A DNA stretch of 64,000 nucleotides from a bacterium (GTDB lineage: Bacteria; Verrucomicrobiota; Verrucomicrobiia; Verrucomicrobiales; Akkermansiaceae), in assembly GCA_018222765.1 (NCBI GenBank), contig JAAEZT010000018.1, positions 1 to 64,000 on the forward strand, in the 5' to 3' direction. Numbering within the stretch: the stretch's first letter is position 1; every line of letters starts with the position of its first letter. The translations under genes were made by a program, and so were the position numbers. Below the pieces are notes generated by a model. The model did not search any database. It was not told the origin of the DNA and saw only the letters and a program-made list of their open reading frames with translations. This document shows, in pieces, positions 17,165 through 27,056 of the stretch.

Positions 17165-18550
17165 TCACTCTGCAAGTGCTTCAAGCAACTTGGTGTGAAT
17201 CCCACCAAATCCACCATTACTCAACACCGCGATCACATCACCCTCTCGGGCGGTGCCTGAGACATGGGAAACGATCTCATCAACCTCACCAAGATACCAA
17301 GCCTCGGTCCCTTTGGATTTAATCTCCTCCACAAGTTTATCAGGGTCAAGCCGATCATCCTCTGCAAATTTTTCGGGATCTGGGATACTTGGAATGACCA
17401 CAAGATCCGCTTTCTGAAGTGCGTCGGCCAAATCATCCTGAAAAATACTTCGACGCGTGGTATTTGATCGCGGTTCGAACAACACCCACAAACGACGCGA
17501 AGGATACTTCTGACGCAGACCATCGATAGCCAAGCCAATCGCGGTGGGATGATGGGCGAAGTCATCAATCACCATCACACCACGAACCTCTCCACGTTCC
17601 TGCTGGCGGCGAGCAATTCCTTCAAAGCTCATAAAGCCCTCGCAGATCTGATCCGGCGAAAGTCCGGCAAAGCGTGCCGAGCACACCGCCATCGCTGCAT
17701 TTCTTACATTGAACTCACCCACCATGGGCACTTCGTAGCGCTCACCATTAATCGTAAATCGACTCCCGCTCTCGACATAATCCACTTCGATAATTCGAAA
17801 ATCACAATCCTCACCGAATCCCACTTTTTTAACGGGACACGGAGAATCAGCCGCTGCAGTGAGACAGTTTTCATCATCACCATTGATCAGCGCCAAACCA
17901 CTCCGGGGAACGACTCTCAACAAGCGTTGAAAGGTCAAAATAATCTCATCGAGATTATCGTAGATATCGGCGTGATCAAACTCGATGTTGTTCATCACGA
18001 CAAGCTCCGGAAGGTAATGCAAAAACTTGGATCGCTTGTCAAAAAAAGCCGTGTCGTATTCGTCGCCTTCCATCACAACGTAATCCGATTTCGTAAATCG
18101 GGCCCCTTGTCCAAAGTTCGCCGGAATTCCCCCAATCATAAAACTAGGTTCCTCGCCCGCTGATTCAAACAACCAGGCCAGCATCGAACTCGTAGTGGTC
18201 TTCCCATGCGTCCCACTGATGACATAGTTCTTTCGTCCTCGAAGAAAATATTCCTTCAGCACTTCGGGCAGCGACACATACCGCAAGCGCCGATCTAAAA
18301 TCGCTTCGGCCTCTTCGTTTCCACGACTGATGGCATTCCCGATCACCACGGTTGTTGCATCATCGGGAATATTCTCAGCCCGATACCCCTCCATGATCTT
18401 CATGCCTTTCGATGCCAAAAATGTCGACATCGGAGGATAAACCGCCTGATCCGATCCCGTGACAACATAGCCTTGTTCGATCATCCCGGCGGCTACCGAG
18501 CCCATCGCGGTTCCGCAGACCCCGACAAAGTGAAACTGTTCTTTACTCAT
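17165..18550 (-). CDS. mpl: UDP-MurNAc:L-Ala-gamma-D-Glu-meso-DAP ligase
   Basis: Ligates recycled murein tripeptide to UDP-N-acetylmuramic acid in peptidoglycan recycling. The 461-aa product has the Mur ligase architecture: N-terminal Rossmann domain (FVGVCGTAMGSVA, 8-20), ATP loop GTHGKTTT (113-120), the Mpl-specific block EGDEYDTAFFDKRSKF, and C-terminal DDFAHHPTAI and LFEPRSNTTRRS motifs. EGDEYDTAFFD separates Mpl from MurC. It starts 9 bp after the HAD phosphatase stop on the same strand. Convergent with the VWA gene across 53 bp with no clear terminator. Confidence 0.95.
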   Translation of the reverse strand: MSKEQFHFVGVCGTAMGSVAAGMIEQGYVVTGSDQAVYPPMSTFLASKGMKIMEGYRAENIPDDATTVVIGNAISRGNEEAEAILDRRLRYVSLPEVLKEYFLRGRKNYVISGTHGKTTTSSMLAWLFESAGEEPSFMIGGIPANFGQGARFTKSDYVVMEGDEYDTAFFDKRSKFLHYLPELVVMNNIEFDHADIYDNLDEIILTFQRLLRVVPRSGLALINGDDENCLTAAADSPCPVKKVGFGEDCDFRIIEVDYVESGSRFTINGERYEVPMVGEFNVRNAAMAVCSARFAGLSPDQICEGFMSFEGIARRQQERGEVRGVMVIDDFAHHPTAIGLAIDGLRQKYPSRRLWVLFEPRSNTTRRSIFQDDLADALQKADLVVIPSIPDPEKFAEDDRLDPDKLVEEIKSKGTEAWYLGEVDEIVSHVSGTAREGDVIAVLSNGGFGGIHTKLLEALAE

Positions 18551-18559
18551 GAAACTTTC

Positions 18560-19441
18560 TTAAAACCCAGGCGCTGCCACTCGTCCCATCTGGCCTTCCT
18601 CGAGGCGTTCCCTGAGAATACGATCAGCAACCTCCTTCACCATCTCCTCCAAGAGTAATCGCAGGTGACTTCCCTTGCGGTAATCCGCCGGAGCAATGTG
18701 TTGAACCCGCTCGGCATGCGTGCAGAGCTGGAAGCATTTTCGAAAACTCCGTCCGCTTTGATCATTAGGATTATACACCGCGATCGCCTGACCTCCATTT
18801 TTCTTCATCACAGTGAAGCAAGGAACATCCGTCGGGCCATCACCAACATAGACCATATTCTCAAAGGGAACCGGACGGGCATCGCCCGGCATGTGATCAT
18901 TCACATCATCATCGGGATTAAGCAGTCCCTTGTTAATCCGGAAGAGATACTGAGTCTTGGTAGTGTGTGAAATCGTACGCTTGGGAAAACTGATCCGGCC
19001 ATGTTCGTCTTCACCGAACTCACACCCAAAGATCGACTTCACTTTATTCTTGAGCGAGCAACCATCGAGGAGCGCCTTCAGGCCAGACGAAACAATATAG
19101 TGCTCCACCTTAATGCCCGCAGCTTCATGCTCAGGCAGGATATAAAATTCATTGATCTCGTCAAAAAACTCTTCAACTCCCGGATAGTAGTTCAAGCCTC
19201 CTCCTAGTTCCGTTAGATCGGCATTGGAAACATTGTCCATTCCCAGATAATCGAGAAGGCATTTCATGTAAGCCAATTCCCCGTCCCACTTCTGCTCTTT
19301 CACAAGAAGATTGCATTTCTTCCAAAACTGCTCCGGATCGATCCCGAATTTTGGAAACAAGACATCGTCCTGCATATAGCTCGGGCTCAAGGTCTGATCG
19401 TAGTCATAGACCAGGGCGATGGTATTCTGCGGAACGGACAT
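18560..19441 (-). CDS. HAD-superfamily phosphatase
   Basis: A 293-aa protein from the ATG at 19441. The HAD nucleophile motif is DYDQT (Asp13-x-Asp15-x-Thr17), motif II lies around IVSSGLKALLDG, and the acidic motif III/IV reads VGDGPTDVP. The large helical cap between residues 20 and 130 (WKKCNLLVKEQKW) suggests a phosphoserine-phosphatase-like cap type. The substrate is unknown. It probably shares a transcript with mpl, although no functional link is evident. The open frame extends to 19663, but that part overlaps the divergent DJ-1 gene and is not protein-like. Confidence 0.85.
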   Translation of the reverse strand: MSVPQNTIALVYDYDQTLSPSYMQDDVLFPKFGIDPEQFWKKCNLLVKEQKWDGELAYMKCLLDYLGMDNVSNADLTELGGGLNYYPGVEEFFDEINEFYILPEHEAAGIKVEHYIVSSGLKALLDGCSLKNKVKSIFGCEFGEDEHGRISFPKRTISHTTKTQYLFRINKGLLNPDDDVNDHMPGDARPVPFENMVYVGDGPTDVPCFTVMKKNGGQAIAVYNPNDQSGRSFRKCFQLCTHAERVQHIAPADYRKGSHLRLLLEEMVKEVADRILRERLEEGQMGRVAAPGF

Positions 19442-19522
19442 GTCGCGGGGAGACTGGCCTTTTTCTCCCTCTGTGTCAAAATCCGAGATAGACGACCTGA
19501 CAGCATCTCGTAGGCTCACTTC

Positions 19523-20083
19523 ATGACGCCTAAAGCCCTCATTGTCATCGGAGACGCCTCCGAGACTCTCGACACCCTCTATCCATACTATCGCTTGATC
19601 GAAGCCGGGATTGAACCCGTAGTGATTGCTCCGGAAAAGCGTCTCTATCAAATGGTCATGCACGAAGTAAAACCCGGCTGGACCATCACCAAGGAATGGG
19701 AAGGCTACACCCTCAACGCCGATTTGGCGTTTTCCGAAGTAAAGGAAGAAGACTACCTAGGCATTTTCTTCTCCGGTGGTCGCGCCCCGGAATACATCCG
19801 ATACGATGAAGATCTCGTCCGCATCACGAAGTATTTTTTTACGCAAAACAAGCCAATCGCTTCGGTTTGCCACGGCGTGGAAATCCCGGCCTACGCCGAC
19901 TGCGTCAAGGGCCGCCGCATGGCCACCGTCCCGAAATGCCAGTTCGATCTCGAAGTTGCCGGGGGGATTTTTGTCGATGAAGCTTGTGTCATCGACGACA
20001 ATCTCGTCTCCGGACGCACCTTCCACGATAATGGTCATTACCTCGGTGCTTGGATCAAAATGCTGGAGGATGCAAAAGGCTGA
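19523..20083 (+). CDS. DJ-1/PfpI family protein
   Basis: A 186-aa single-domain class-I glutamine-amidotransferase-like protein. The nucleophile elbow is SVCHGVE with Cys116 followed by His117, and the GGRAPE motif (85-90) supplies the conserved acidic and oxyanion-hole positions, as in the PfpI/YhbO group. Relatives are described as deglycases, chaperones or proteases, so the activity is left open. It diverges from the HAD gene and precedes the PSD1 cluster by about 50 bp. Confidence 0.88.
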   Translation: MTPKALIVIGDASETLDTLYPYYRLIEAGIEPVVIAPEKRLYQMVMHEVKPGWTITKEWEGYTLNADLAFSEVKEEDYLGIFFSGGRAPEYIRYDEDLVRITKYFFTQNKPIASVCHGVEIPAYADCVKGRRMATVPKCQFDLEVAGGIFVDEACVIDDNLVSGRTFHDNGHYLGAWIKMLEDAKG

Positions 20084-20134
20084 AAATTCTCCAAATTGGC
20101 CCAAGAATCACCCTACTCCCAACGTATCAAAACA

Positions 20135-23100
20135 ATGCCCCGAAGTGGACAATTACTCCTCGCTCTCCTGGCTCTCATTTGCCCGGCCAATGGCGAACTT
20201 CGCTTCAACCGGGACATTCGTCCCATCCTCGCTGACACTTGCTTTAATTGCCATGGTGTCGATGAAGGTTCTCGAAAAGCCGGCCTCCGGCTCGACACCG
20301 CCGAAGGAGCCTATGAAAACCACGACGGCTTCCGTGCCATCGTCCCGGGCGACCTCAAAGAGAGTGAATTGATCTACCGCATCTTTAATGACGACGAAGA
20401 CGAAGTCATGCCTCCACCCGATCATCCGCATCAACTCAGCGAGACACAAAAAAACACCCTCAAGCAGTGGGTCCTCGAAGGCGGGAAATACGAAGGTCAC
20501 TGGGCCTTCATCCCACCGGAGAAAGCCCAGATTGTCGGTTCCTCAAAATGGGGTGAAAATGCCATCGATAGTTTCATATTTAAAAAAATCACTGAAGCCG
20601 GACTCACACCACAACCCGAAGCATCCCGTGAAACACTCCTCCGACGACTCTCTCTCGATCTCACCGGACTCCCTCCGACACTCGAAGAACAGAAAACCTT
20701 CCTCAACGACAAGTCTCCAGACGCCTACGAGAAACTCGTAGACCGGCTTTTAAGCTCTCCACGCTACGGCGAGCGGATGGCGATGTGGTGGCTCGATGGC
20801 GCACGCTACGCCGACACCCACGGCTTCCAGGCCGACTGGGAACGCTACCAGTGGCCTTGGCGCGACTGGGTCATCAGGGCCTTCAATCAGAACATGCCCT
20901 TCGACCAGTTCACCATCGAACAACTCGCAGGAGACATGCTTCCCAATGCCACAAATTCTCAAATCGTGGCTACCGGATTCAACCGCAATCACCGCATCAA
21001 TACCGAAGGTGGATCACTCGCCGCCGAATGGCATGTCGAGAACGTCATCGACCGCGTCGAAACCACCGGTTCCGTCTGGATGGGGCTCACCTTCAACTGC
21101 TGTCGTTGCCACGACCACAAATACGACCCCATTTCGCAAAAGGAATTCTACCAGTTCTATTCATTTTTCAACAACGTCCCGGAAAAAGGGGTTGAACGAG
21201 GAACCCCCAAGAACTTCGAACCCACCATTAAAGTTGAAGACCCCGAAACCGAAAATCAAGTCATACAGCTGAGAGCGCAAATCGCTGAGATAGAAAAAAC
21301 TCTCTCCGCCGCGAAAGAGAAAGCCGCCGCAAATCTCAACGAAAACATCCTGAGGAAACTCAAAAATCCCTGGACTATCCAAAAGCCTACCAAAATCGCC
21401 TCAAAAGGGAAAACCACCTTTAAGTTACAAGCTGATGGCTCCTATCTTGCTACCGGGGCGAAACCCGACACCGATCTTCGCACCATTATCCTAAAACCAA
21501 GTCTAAAAAACCTCATCTCTTTCCAAATCGAAGCGCTTTCCGATCCCTCATTCCCAAACAAGGGCTACGCGCGTGGGCACAATGGCAATTTCGTCCTCTC
21601 CAGCATCAACGCTCACGTCATCCAAAATGGCAAGAAGGACATCCCTCTCAAAATTGCCAAGGCCCGCGCCAGTTACGAACAGAAAGGCTATCCGATTTCA
21701 AACAGCCTTGACGGCAAAGCCAATACCGGGTGGGCCGTCGACGGAAACACGAAACGGGAACCCCGACAGGCTGTCTTCGATCTCGCAAAACCGATCACCC
21801 TAAAATTGGGCCAGCAGCTGAAGATCACACTCAACTTCGGAGCCTTCCCCAATCACTCCATTGATCGCTTTAGACTGTCCGCAACCGATGTCAAATCCCC
21901 AGCACTCTCCCCAGCCTCCCTTGATCAAACGACAATCCTCGCCATCAAAACACCTCATCAGAAACGCTCAGCCAAACAGCTGAAACTTCTCGCGGCCTAC
22001 CTTAGTCAACACCCTACGCCAAACCTCAGCGAACACCTGACAAAGATCAACCAGCTCAAATCCGAGATCACCAAGCTACAAGGCAGTGCTCCCACAGTCA
22101 TGGTGATGAAGGAACTTCCCAACCCTCGTAAAGCCCACATTCTTGACCGTGGCGAATACGACCAACCCAAGGAAGAAGTCACTGCCGGACTTCCTTCCAT
22201 CTTGCCTCCCATTCCAAAGGGAGAAAAAATGAACCGCCTCGGTTTGGCCCGATGGCTCGTTGATAAAAAACATCCCCTCACCGCCCGCGTGCAAGTCAAT
22301 CGCATCTGGGAGAACCTCTTCGGGACTGGCCTGGTCGAATCGAGCGAAAACTTCGGCACCCAGGCCGACTACCCCAGTCACCCTCAGCTTCTCGATTGGT
22401 TGGCTGTCGATTTCGTGGAAAACAATTGGGATCTCAAAGACCTCATCAAAACCATGGTCATGAGCGCGACGTACCGTCAGAGCAGCAAGCTCGATTCCAT
22501 TCGTCGGGAGAAAGATCCCCAAAATCGCCTGCTCAGTCGCGGCCCCCGCTTCCGCCTCCAAGCAGAAATGATCAGGGATCAAGCCCTCGCCGTTTCCGGA
22601 CTGATCAACGAAAAGATCGGCGGCCCTAGTGTGCGCCCCTACCAACCTGCCGGAATTTGGAGCGAATTTAATTTCTACGGAAACCTGCGCAACTACAAAC
22701 ACGACACCAACGGCAACCAATATCGCCGAAGCCTCTACACGATTTGGAAGCGCACTGCCGCGCCTCCCGCCATGACCTTATTCGACATGGGCTCCCGCGA
22801 GGTTTGCAGCGTCAAACGCGCCAAGACCAACACGCCCCTTCAGGCCCTCGCGCTCATGAACGACGTGACGTATGTCGAATCAGCCAAAGCACTTGCACAG
22901 CAAATGATGTCATCGGGTAAAAACCCCGAAGCTTGGATTCGCGATGGTTTCAAACGAACCGTGACACGGGAAATCACCAAATCCGAACTCTCCGTTCTCC
23001 TCAAGGGCTACCAACGACGCCTCAATCGGTTCAAAAGAGATCCCGAAGCGGCAAAATCGCTTCTTTCCCTCGGTGAAATGAAGGTTGATCCCCAAAAAGA

Positions 23101-23176
23101 TCCTGCACAACTCGCTGCACTCACCACCGTCGCGAGTCTCATTCTCAATCTCGACGAGATCATCACGAAAGGATAA
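20135..23176 (+). CDS. PSD1/planctomycete cytochrome c domain protein (DUF1549-DUF1553), copy A
   Basis: A 1013-aa exported protein. After a signal peptide ([20 protein letters not shown]) comes a cytochrome c-like domain with one heme site, Cys36-x-x-Cys39-His40 (CFNCHG), then DUF1549 (about 145-350), a variable middle of coiled coil plus a beta-sandwich resembling a discoidin/carbohydrate-binding module (about 390-640), and DUF1553 (about 700-960, [17 protein letters not shown]). It is followed 4 bp later by a DUF1501 gene and then a DUF1080 hydrolase. Such sets are linked with extracellular polysaccharide use, but the biochemistry is not established. The frame opens at 20096; the ATG at 20135 gives the signal peptide. 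Confidence 0.92.
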   Translation: MPRSGQLLLALLALICPANGELRFNRDIRPILADTCFNCHGVDEGSRKAGLRLDTAEGAYENHDGFRAIVPGDLKESELIYRIFNDDEDEVMPPPDHPHQLSETQKNTLKQWVLEGGKYEGHWAFIPPEKAQIVGSSKWGENAIDSFIFKKITEAGLTPQPEASRETLLRRLSLDLTGLPPTLEEQKTFLNDKSPDAYEKLVDRLLSSPRYGERMAMWWLDGARYADTHGFQADWERYQWPWRDWVIRAFNQNMPFDQFTIEQLAGDMLPNATNSQIVATGFNRNHRINTEGGSLAAEWHVENVIDRVETTGSVWMGLTFNCCRCHDHKYDPISQKEFYQFYSFFNNVPEKGVERGTPKNFEPTIKVEDPETENQVIQLRAQIAEIEKTLSAAKEKAAANLNENILRKLKNPWTIQKPTKIASKGKTTFKLQADGSYLATGAKPDTDLRTIILKPSLKNLISFQIEALSDPSFPNKGYARGHNGNFVLSSINAHVIQNGKKDIPLKIAKARASYEQKGYPISNSLDGKANTGWAVDGNTKREPRQAVFDLAKPITLKLGQQLKITLNFGAFPNHSIDRFRLSATDVKSPALSPASLDQTTILAIKTPHQKRSAKQLKLLAAYLSQHPTPNLSEHLTKINQLKSEITKLQGSAPTVMVMKELPNPRKAHILDRGEYDQPKEEVTAGLPSILPPIPKGEKMNRLGLARWLVDKKHPLTARVQVNRIWENLFGTGLVESSENFGTQADYPSHPQLLDWLAVDFVENNWDLKDLIKTMVMSATYRQSSKLDSIRREKDPQNRLLSRGPRFRLQAEMIRDQALAVSGLINEKIGGPSVRPYQPAGIWSEFNFYGNLRNYKHDTNGNQYRRSLYTIWKRTAAPPAMTLFDMGSREVCSVKRAKTNTPLQALALMNDVTYVESAKALAQQMMSSGKNPEAWIRDGFKRTVTREITKSELSVLLKGYQRRLNRFKRDPEAAKSLLSLGEMKVDPQKDPAQLAALTTVASLILNLDEIITKG

Positions 23177-23180
23177 TCCC

Positions 23181-24599
23181 ATGAACCCGCTCAGCAACGA
23201 ACTCAACCGGCGAACATTCCTCAAGACCTCCGCTCATGGGTTTGGAGCCCTCGGACTCGGCTCTCTTCTCGCCAAAGACGATGGCATGCTCATTGGAACC
23301 CACCACAAACCGAAGGCCAAACGGGTCATCTACATGTTCCAGTCAGGAGCTCCTTCGCAGATGGATCTCTTCGATCCCAAGCCCAATCTCGGCGAGAGAT
23401 TTTCAGAAGACCTTCCCGACTCCATCCGCATGGGGCAACGGATCACCGGAATGACCTCCGGCCAAAAAACGCTTCCGGTTGCCCCCTCGATTTTCAAGTT
23501 CGCCCAACACGGCCAAAGCGGAGCCTGGCTCAGCGAACTTCTCCCACATACTGCCAAGGTCGCCGACGATCTCTGCATCATCAAATCAATGCACACCGAG
23601 GCCATCAACCATGACCCGGCCATCACCTTCTTTCAAACCGGTCATCAACTAGCCGGCCGGCCCAGTATTGGCTCGTGGATGTCTTACGGACTCGGCAGCT
23701 CCAACAAAGACCTTCCTACTTACGTCGTTCTGACATCCCGTGGCACCGGACGCCCCAACGATCAACCTCTCTACGACCGTCTCTGGGGATCAGGATTCAT
23801 TTCAACCCAACACGCGGGCGTGAAATTCCGAAACACCGGTGACCCCGTACTCTATCTCTCCAATCCAGACGGAGTGGATCGCCCCATGCGCAGAGACATG
23901 CTCGACGACCTCGCTGCGCTCAATGGCGAACGACACCAAATCGTGGGTGACCCAGAAATCGAGGCCCGTATCGCACAATACGAAATGGCCTTCCGCATGC
24001 AGGCCAGCGTCCCCGAGCTCACCGATGTAAAAGGCGAGCCTCAAGAAGTCCTCGACCTCTACGGTCCCGAGGTCAAGAAGCCCGGTTCATACGCCGCTAA
24101 TTGCCTTCTCGCTCGTCGTCTCGCTGAGCGTGACGTGCGCTTCATTCAACTTTTCCACCAGGGATGGGACCATCACGGTGGTCTCCCCAAGGCGCTCAAA
24201 GGTCAGTGCAGCGACACCGATCATCCAACCGCCGGACTCCTCACTGATCTCAAACAACGCGGTATGTTGGAAGATACTCTTCTCGTCTGGGGTGGTGAGT
24301 TTGGGCGAACCACCTACTGTCAGGGAAAATTGACTCGCGAAAATTACGGACGTGATCATCATCCCAAGTGCTTCAGCATGTGGATGGCTGGAGCAGGAAT
24401 CAAAAAAGGAATCACCATCGGAAAAACCGACGACTATTGCTACAACATCCTTGAAGACCCCATCCACGTTCACGACCTTAACGCAACGATCCTTCATCTC
24501 CTCGGCGTCGACCACGAACGCCTCACCTATCGCTTTCAAGGCCGCCAATTCAGACTTACCGACGTCCACGGAAAACTCATCAAGCAAGCACTCTCCTAA
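23181..24599 (+). CDS. DUF1501 Tat-exported protein (sulfatase-like fold), copy A
   Basis: A 472-aa protein starting at ATG 23181 with AAAGGA 8 nt upstream, one of the few Shine-Dalgarno-like signals here. A Tat-type leader has RRTFLK at residues 10-15. The core has the DUF1501 features [30 protein letters not shown], a [10 protein letters not shown] block and VWGGEFGRT, resembling the alkaline-phosphatase/sulfatase superfamily. It is the constant partner of PSD1 proteins. Enzyme activity is unproven. Confidence 0.92.
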   Translation: MNPLSNELNRRTFLKTSAHGFGALGLGSLLAKDDGMLIGTHHKPKAKRVIYMFQSGAPSQMDLFDPKPNLGERFSEDLPDSIRMGQRITGMTSGQKTLPVAPSIFKFAQHGQSGAWLSELLPHTAKVADDLCIIKSMHTEAINHDPAITFFQTGHQLAGRPSIGSWMSYGLGSSNKDLPTYVVLTSRGTGRPNDQPLYDRLWGSGFISTQHAGVKFRNTGDPVLYLSNPDGVDRPMRRDMLDDLAALNGERHQIVGDPEIEARIAQYEMAFRMQASVPELTDVKGEPQEVLDLYGPEVKKPGSYAANCLLARRLAERDVRFIQLFHQGWDHHGGLPKALKGQCSDTDHPTAGLLTDLKQRGMLEDTLLVWGGEFGRTTYCQGKLTRENYGRDHHPKCFSMWMAGAGIKKGITIGKTDDYCYNILEDPIHVHDLNATILHLLGVDHERLTYRFQGRQFRLTDVHGKLIKQALS

Positions 24600-24618
24600 C
24601 CCCAGAAAACAAAACACT

Positions 24619-25308
24619 ATGAAACGACTCAGCCTACTCACCTTCATCGCCGGAATGACCTTTCTGCATGCCGGACCAAAAGCACCCGAAGGCTTTAAGC
24701 CTCTCTTCAACGAAAAAGACCTCACCGGCTGGTGGGGACTTGGAACCGAGGACCCCGCAAAATGGCAAGCTCTTCCCGCCGATAAACTCGCGGCCAAGAA
24801 AAAGAAAAGCCTCGCTGACATCAACAAGCATTGGAGCGTCGAAGGAAACGAACTTGTGAACGATGGACATGGGCTCTACCTCACCACCGATAAGGACTAC
24901 AAAGACTTCGTCCTCCTTCTGGAGTACAAGACCGTCGCAAAGGCCGACAGCGGCATCTACCTCCGCGCCGTTCCTCAGGTCCAAATCTGGGACTCTACCA
25001 AAGAAGGGGGAAAATGGAAACACGGTGCCGACAAAGGCTCCGGAGGACTTTGGAACAACAAAAAAGGCAGCCCGGGTAAAGACCCCTTGGTTCTCGCCGA
25101 CAAACCCTTCGGCGAGTGGAACAGCATGAAGATCCAAATGGTTGGTGATATCGTCACCGTGCACCTCAATGACAAACTTGTCGTCGATAAAGCGCCACTG
25201 CAGAACTACTTTAACAAAGGTGGTCCACTCCCAGCGGCCGGCCCCATCCAACTGCAAACCCACGGGGGAGCAATCCGCTGGCGCAACATCTTCATCAAAG
25301 AGCTCTAG
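24619..25308 (+). CDS. DUF1080 family protein (3-keto-disaccharide hydrolase domain)
   Basis: A 229-aa exported beta-jelly-roll protein. The leader is MKRLSLLTFIAGMTFLHA. Family motifs are FKPLFNEKDLTGWWGL near residues 26-41, WSVEGNELVNDG, the DFVLLLEYKTVAKADSGIYL region and the C-terminal GPIQLQTHGGAIRWRNIFIK. Relatives hydrolyse 3-ketoglycosides, so a role in sugar breakdown alongside the PSD1-DUF1501 pair is plausible. The gene ends about 80 bp before a strong terminator, which probably closes the three-gene operon. Confidence 0.9.
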   Translation: MKRLSLLTFIAGMTFLHAGPKAPEGFKPLFNEKDLTGWWGLGTEDPAKWQALPADKLAAKKKKSLADINKHWSVEGNELVNDGHGLYLTTDKDYKDFVLLLEYKTVAKADSGIYLRAVPQVQIWDSTKEGGKWKHGADKGSGGLWNNKKGSPGKDPLVLADKPFGEWNSMKIQMVGDIVTVHLNDKLVVDKAPLQNYFNKGGPLPAAGPIQLQTHGGAIRWRNIFIKEL

Positions 25309-25320
25309 GCTCCCGGGCTT

Positions 25321-25362
25321 AGATTCCGGGAACGACACCGCACGACTCGCCGGCCGGAATCT
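25321..25362. repeat. 9-bp inverted repeat after the DUF1080 gene
   Basis: AGATTCCGG (25321-25329) pairs with CCGGAATCT (25354-25362) around a 24-nt GC-rich loop. It begins 13 bp after the DUF1080 stop and precedes the intrinsic terminator. It may protect the mRNA 3' end or be incidental. Confidence 0.4.
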
Positions 25363-25390
25363 ATGACTCGCATCAAAAGACAAAGACCTC

Positions 25391-25425
25391 AGCAGGCTCG
25401 TCCCACCAGATGAGCCTGCTTTTTT
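25391..25425 (+). terminator. Intrinsic terminator of the PSD1-DUF1501-DUF1080 operon
   Basis: AGCAGGCTC (25391-25399) and GAGCCTGCT (25412-25420) form a 9-bp perfect stem with a 12-nt loop, directly followed by T's. It lies about 80 bp past the DUF1080 stop. This is the only textbook rho-independent terminator I found in the window. Confidence 0.88.
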
Positions 25426-25460
25426 GTCAAAAATACTCAAGACCACCGAAGGACATCGAC

Positions 25461-25479
25461 CATTCGCTCAGGGCGAATG
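25461..25479. repeat. 7-bp hairpin upstream of the M50 protease gene
   Basis: CATTCGC (25461-25467), loop TCAGG, GCGAATG (25473-25479). It lies about 100 bp before the protease GTG and after the terminator. It could be a leader hairpin or small operator; there is no further support. Confidence 0.25.
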
Positions 25480-25581
25480 TCTCTGCATCGCGGAATCTGA
25501 CTCCATTATTAAATCCGAGCTTTAAAAATCTTTCCCCTCCCATCACTTGCAGCGCGCAATCTTCAAGGATAGCATCCTCGC

Positions 25582-26223
25582 GTGTTTCAATTCACCATCT
25601 TTCGCATTCCCGTCCGGGTTGAACCCTTCCACTGGGTCATTCTTGCACTTCTTGGAATCCCCCGTGATCTTTCGGATCGGAACGGATTAATTCAAATGCT
25701 CCTCTTCATGCTGGCGGGCTTCTTTTCGATTCTCGTCCATGAACTGGGTCACGCTCTCACTGGAAGAAAATTCGGCGTACGTAATCCTGAAATCGTCCTC
25801 CACGGCATGGGTGGAGTGGCAATTTTCCCGGGGGCAAGGTTCACCCGGAAGGAAAGCTTCCTCACCACCTTCGCTGGCCCCGGAATTCAAATCATCCTTG
25901 GATTGGTCGCCTTGCTCATTTACTCCCAAATTCCTTTTCAACCTGGCATCAGTGAATTCCTGTGGAAGCTATTCTTTATTTCCATTTTTTGGGCTGTCCT
26001 AAATCTCTTCCCCATCATGCCCATGGATGGCGGACAAATGCTCCATGCCGCACTCGGAGACCATCGAATAAAAATCACCTATCAGGTAGGCATTATCACA
26101 GGAGTTCTCCTAGCCATCACCTGCCTCGTTCTAAAGGTTGGCATCTTCGCTCCGATTCTCTTCGGATACCTCGCCTATCAAAACTACCAACGGCTCCTGC
26201 AAATCCAAACTCCCTGGCGTTAA
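25582..26223 (+). CDS. Site-2-protease-like (M50) membrane metalloprotease
   Basis: A 213-aa multi-pass membrane protein starting at GTG. The zinc site HELGH (His53-Glu54-His57) lies in the second helix, and the third ligand is in NLFPIMPMDGG (Asp149). The compact form without PDZ or CBS domains matches the small rhomboid-sized S2P relatives. Likely role is intramembrane cleavage; the substrate is unknown. Its TAA and the TAA of the convergent TauE/SafE gene share the sequence TTAA. Confidence 0.92.
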   Translation: MFQFTIFRIPVRVEPFHWVILALLGIPRDLSDRNGLIQMLLFMLAGFFSILVHELGHALTGRKFGVRNPEIVLHGMGGVAIFPGARFTRKESFLTTFAGPGIQIILGLVALLIYSQIPFQPGISEFLWKLFFISIFWAVLNLFPIMPMDGGQMLHAALGDHRIKITYQVGIITGVLLAITCLVLKVGIFAPILFGYLAYQNYQRLLQIQTPWR

Positions 26224-26957
26224 ACCAAAATCAACCGGAATCCTGCAAGGACCGCAAAGCCCACTACCATCCACTCAAAGATCCTTTGGGAAATGAGCTG
26301 AAGAAGATACTTCCCAAAAAAGACCCCGATTAGGATCAGCGGAATCAACTTGAGATTCAAAAAAAGCGACTCAGGAGTCGTGAAATTCAAGCCGCCCATA
26401 CAGGGAAGTTTGATTAGGTTTACGAGAAGGAAAAATCGCGCTCCAATCCCGATTAACTCCATTTTGGGCACCTTCTTTGACAGAAGATACAGTTGAAACA
26501 CCGGACCAGCGGCATTGGCCACCATTGTTGCGAATCCCGCAAAGGAACCCGCGCTGAGGCCAAAGCCTCTCGAATGCGCCATTCGATCAAAGAGCACTGG
26601 AGCCATTTTCCTCCCCAGCTGGAGCACCACCATCAAAAGAATCATCGAACCAATCACCGGCTTGGCCCATTCTTCCGGCAACCAATCTAGAAGATAGAAT
26701 CCCAAAACCATCCCAACCAAGGTCGGCGGTAACAATAACCAAATCGGTCCCCACGAGGCATGCTTGCGAAACATGGGATAAACGCTGAGATCTGCCACCA
26801 CCAGCATCGGCAAGAGAATCCCAACCGACTGCTTCCCAAAAAGCTCGGCCATAATAAAAACCGCAATCAAGCCCAGTCCCGAAAACCCCGCTTTCCCTAA
26901 GCCCACACACAAAGCGGCCAGGCTCACAAGCAGCCATCCGGTCGAGGAATCAATCAC
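26220..26957 (-). CDS. TauE/SafE-type sulfite exporter family permease
   Basis: About 245 aa with 7-8 hydrophobic segments; the first helix begins WLLVSLAALCVGLGKAGFSG, where the GKAGFSG motif marks the DUF81/TauE-SafE family. A second repeat contains GSFAGFATMVANAAGP, the family's paired motif. It is an inner-membrane exporter, probably of sulfite, sulfoacetate or another anion. The start is uncertain: the frame is open to 27077, which would overlap sufS by 20 bp; I prefer the GTG at 26957, with a TTG at 26975 as alternative. It diverges from sufS. Confidence 0.85.
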   Translation of the reverse strand: MIDSSTGWLLVSLAALCVGLGKAGFSGLGLIAVFIMAELFGKQSVGILLPMLVVADLSVYPMFRKHASWGPIWLLLPPTLVGMVLGFYLLDWLPEEWAKPVIGSMILLMVVLQLGRKMAPVLFDRMAHSRGFGLSAGSFAGFATMVANAAGPVFQLYLLSKKVPKMELIGIGARFFLLVNLIKLPCMGGLNFTTPESLFLNLKLIPLILIGVFFGKYLLQLISQRIFEWMVVGFAVLAGFRLILV

Positions 26958-27056
26958 CCGAGGGTTCTTTTCCAAAACGCCGCGAAACTCAAGCTCCAAG
27001 CAATCACTCGACAGCCATGACTTGCGGGAAGCCCTCCGCGGGTTTACACAATAACT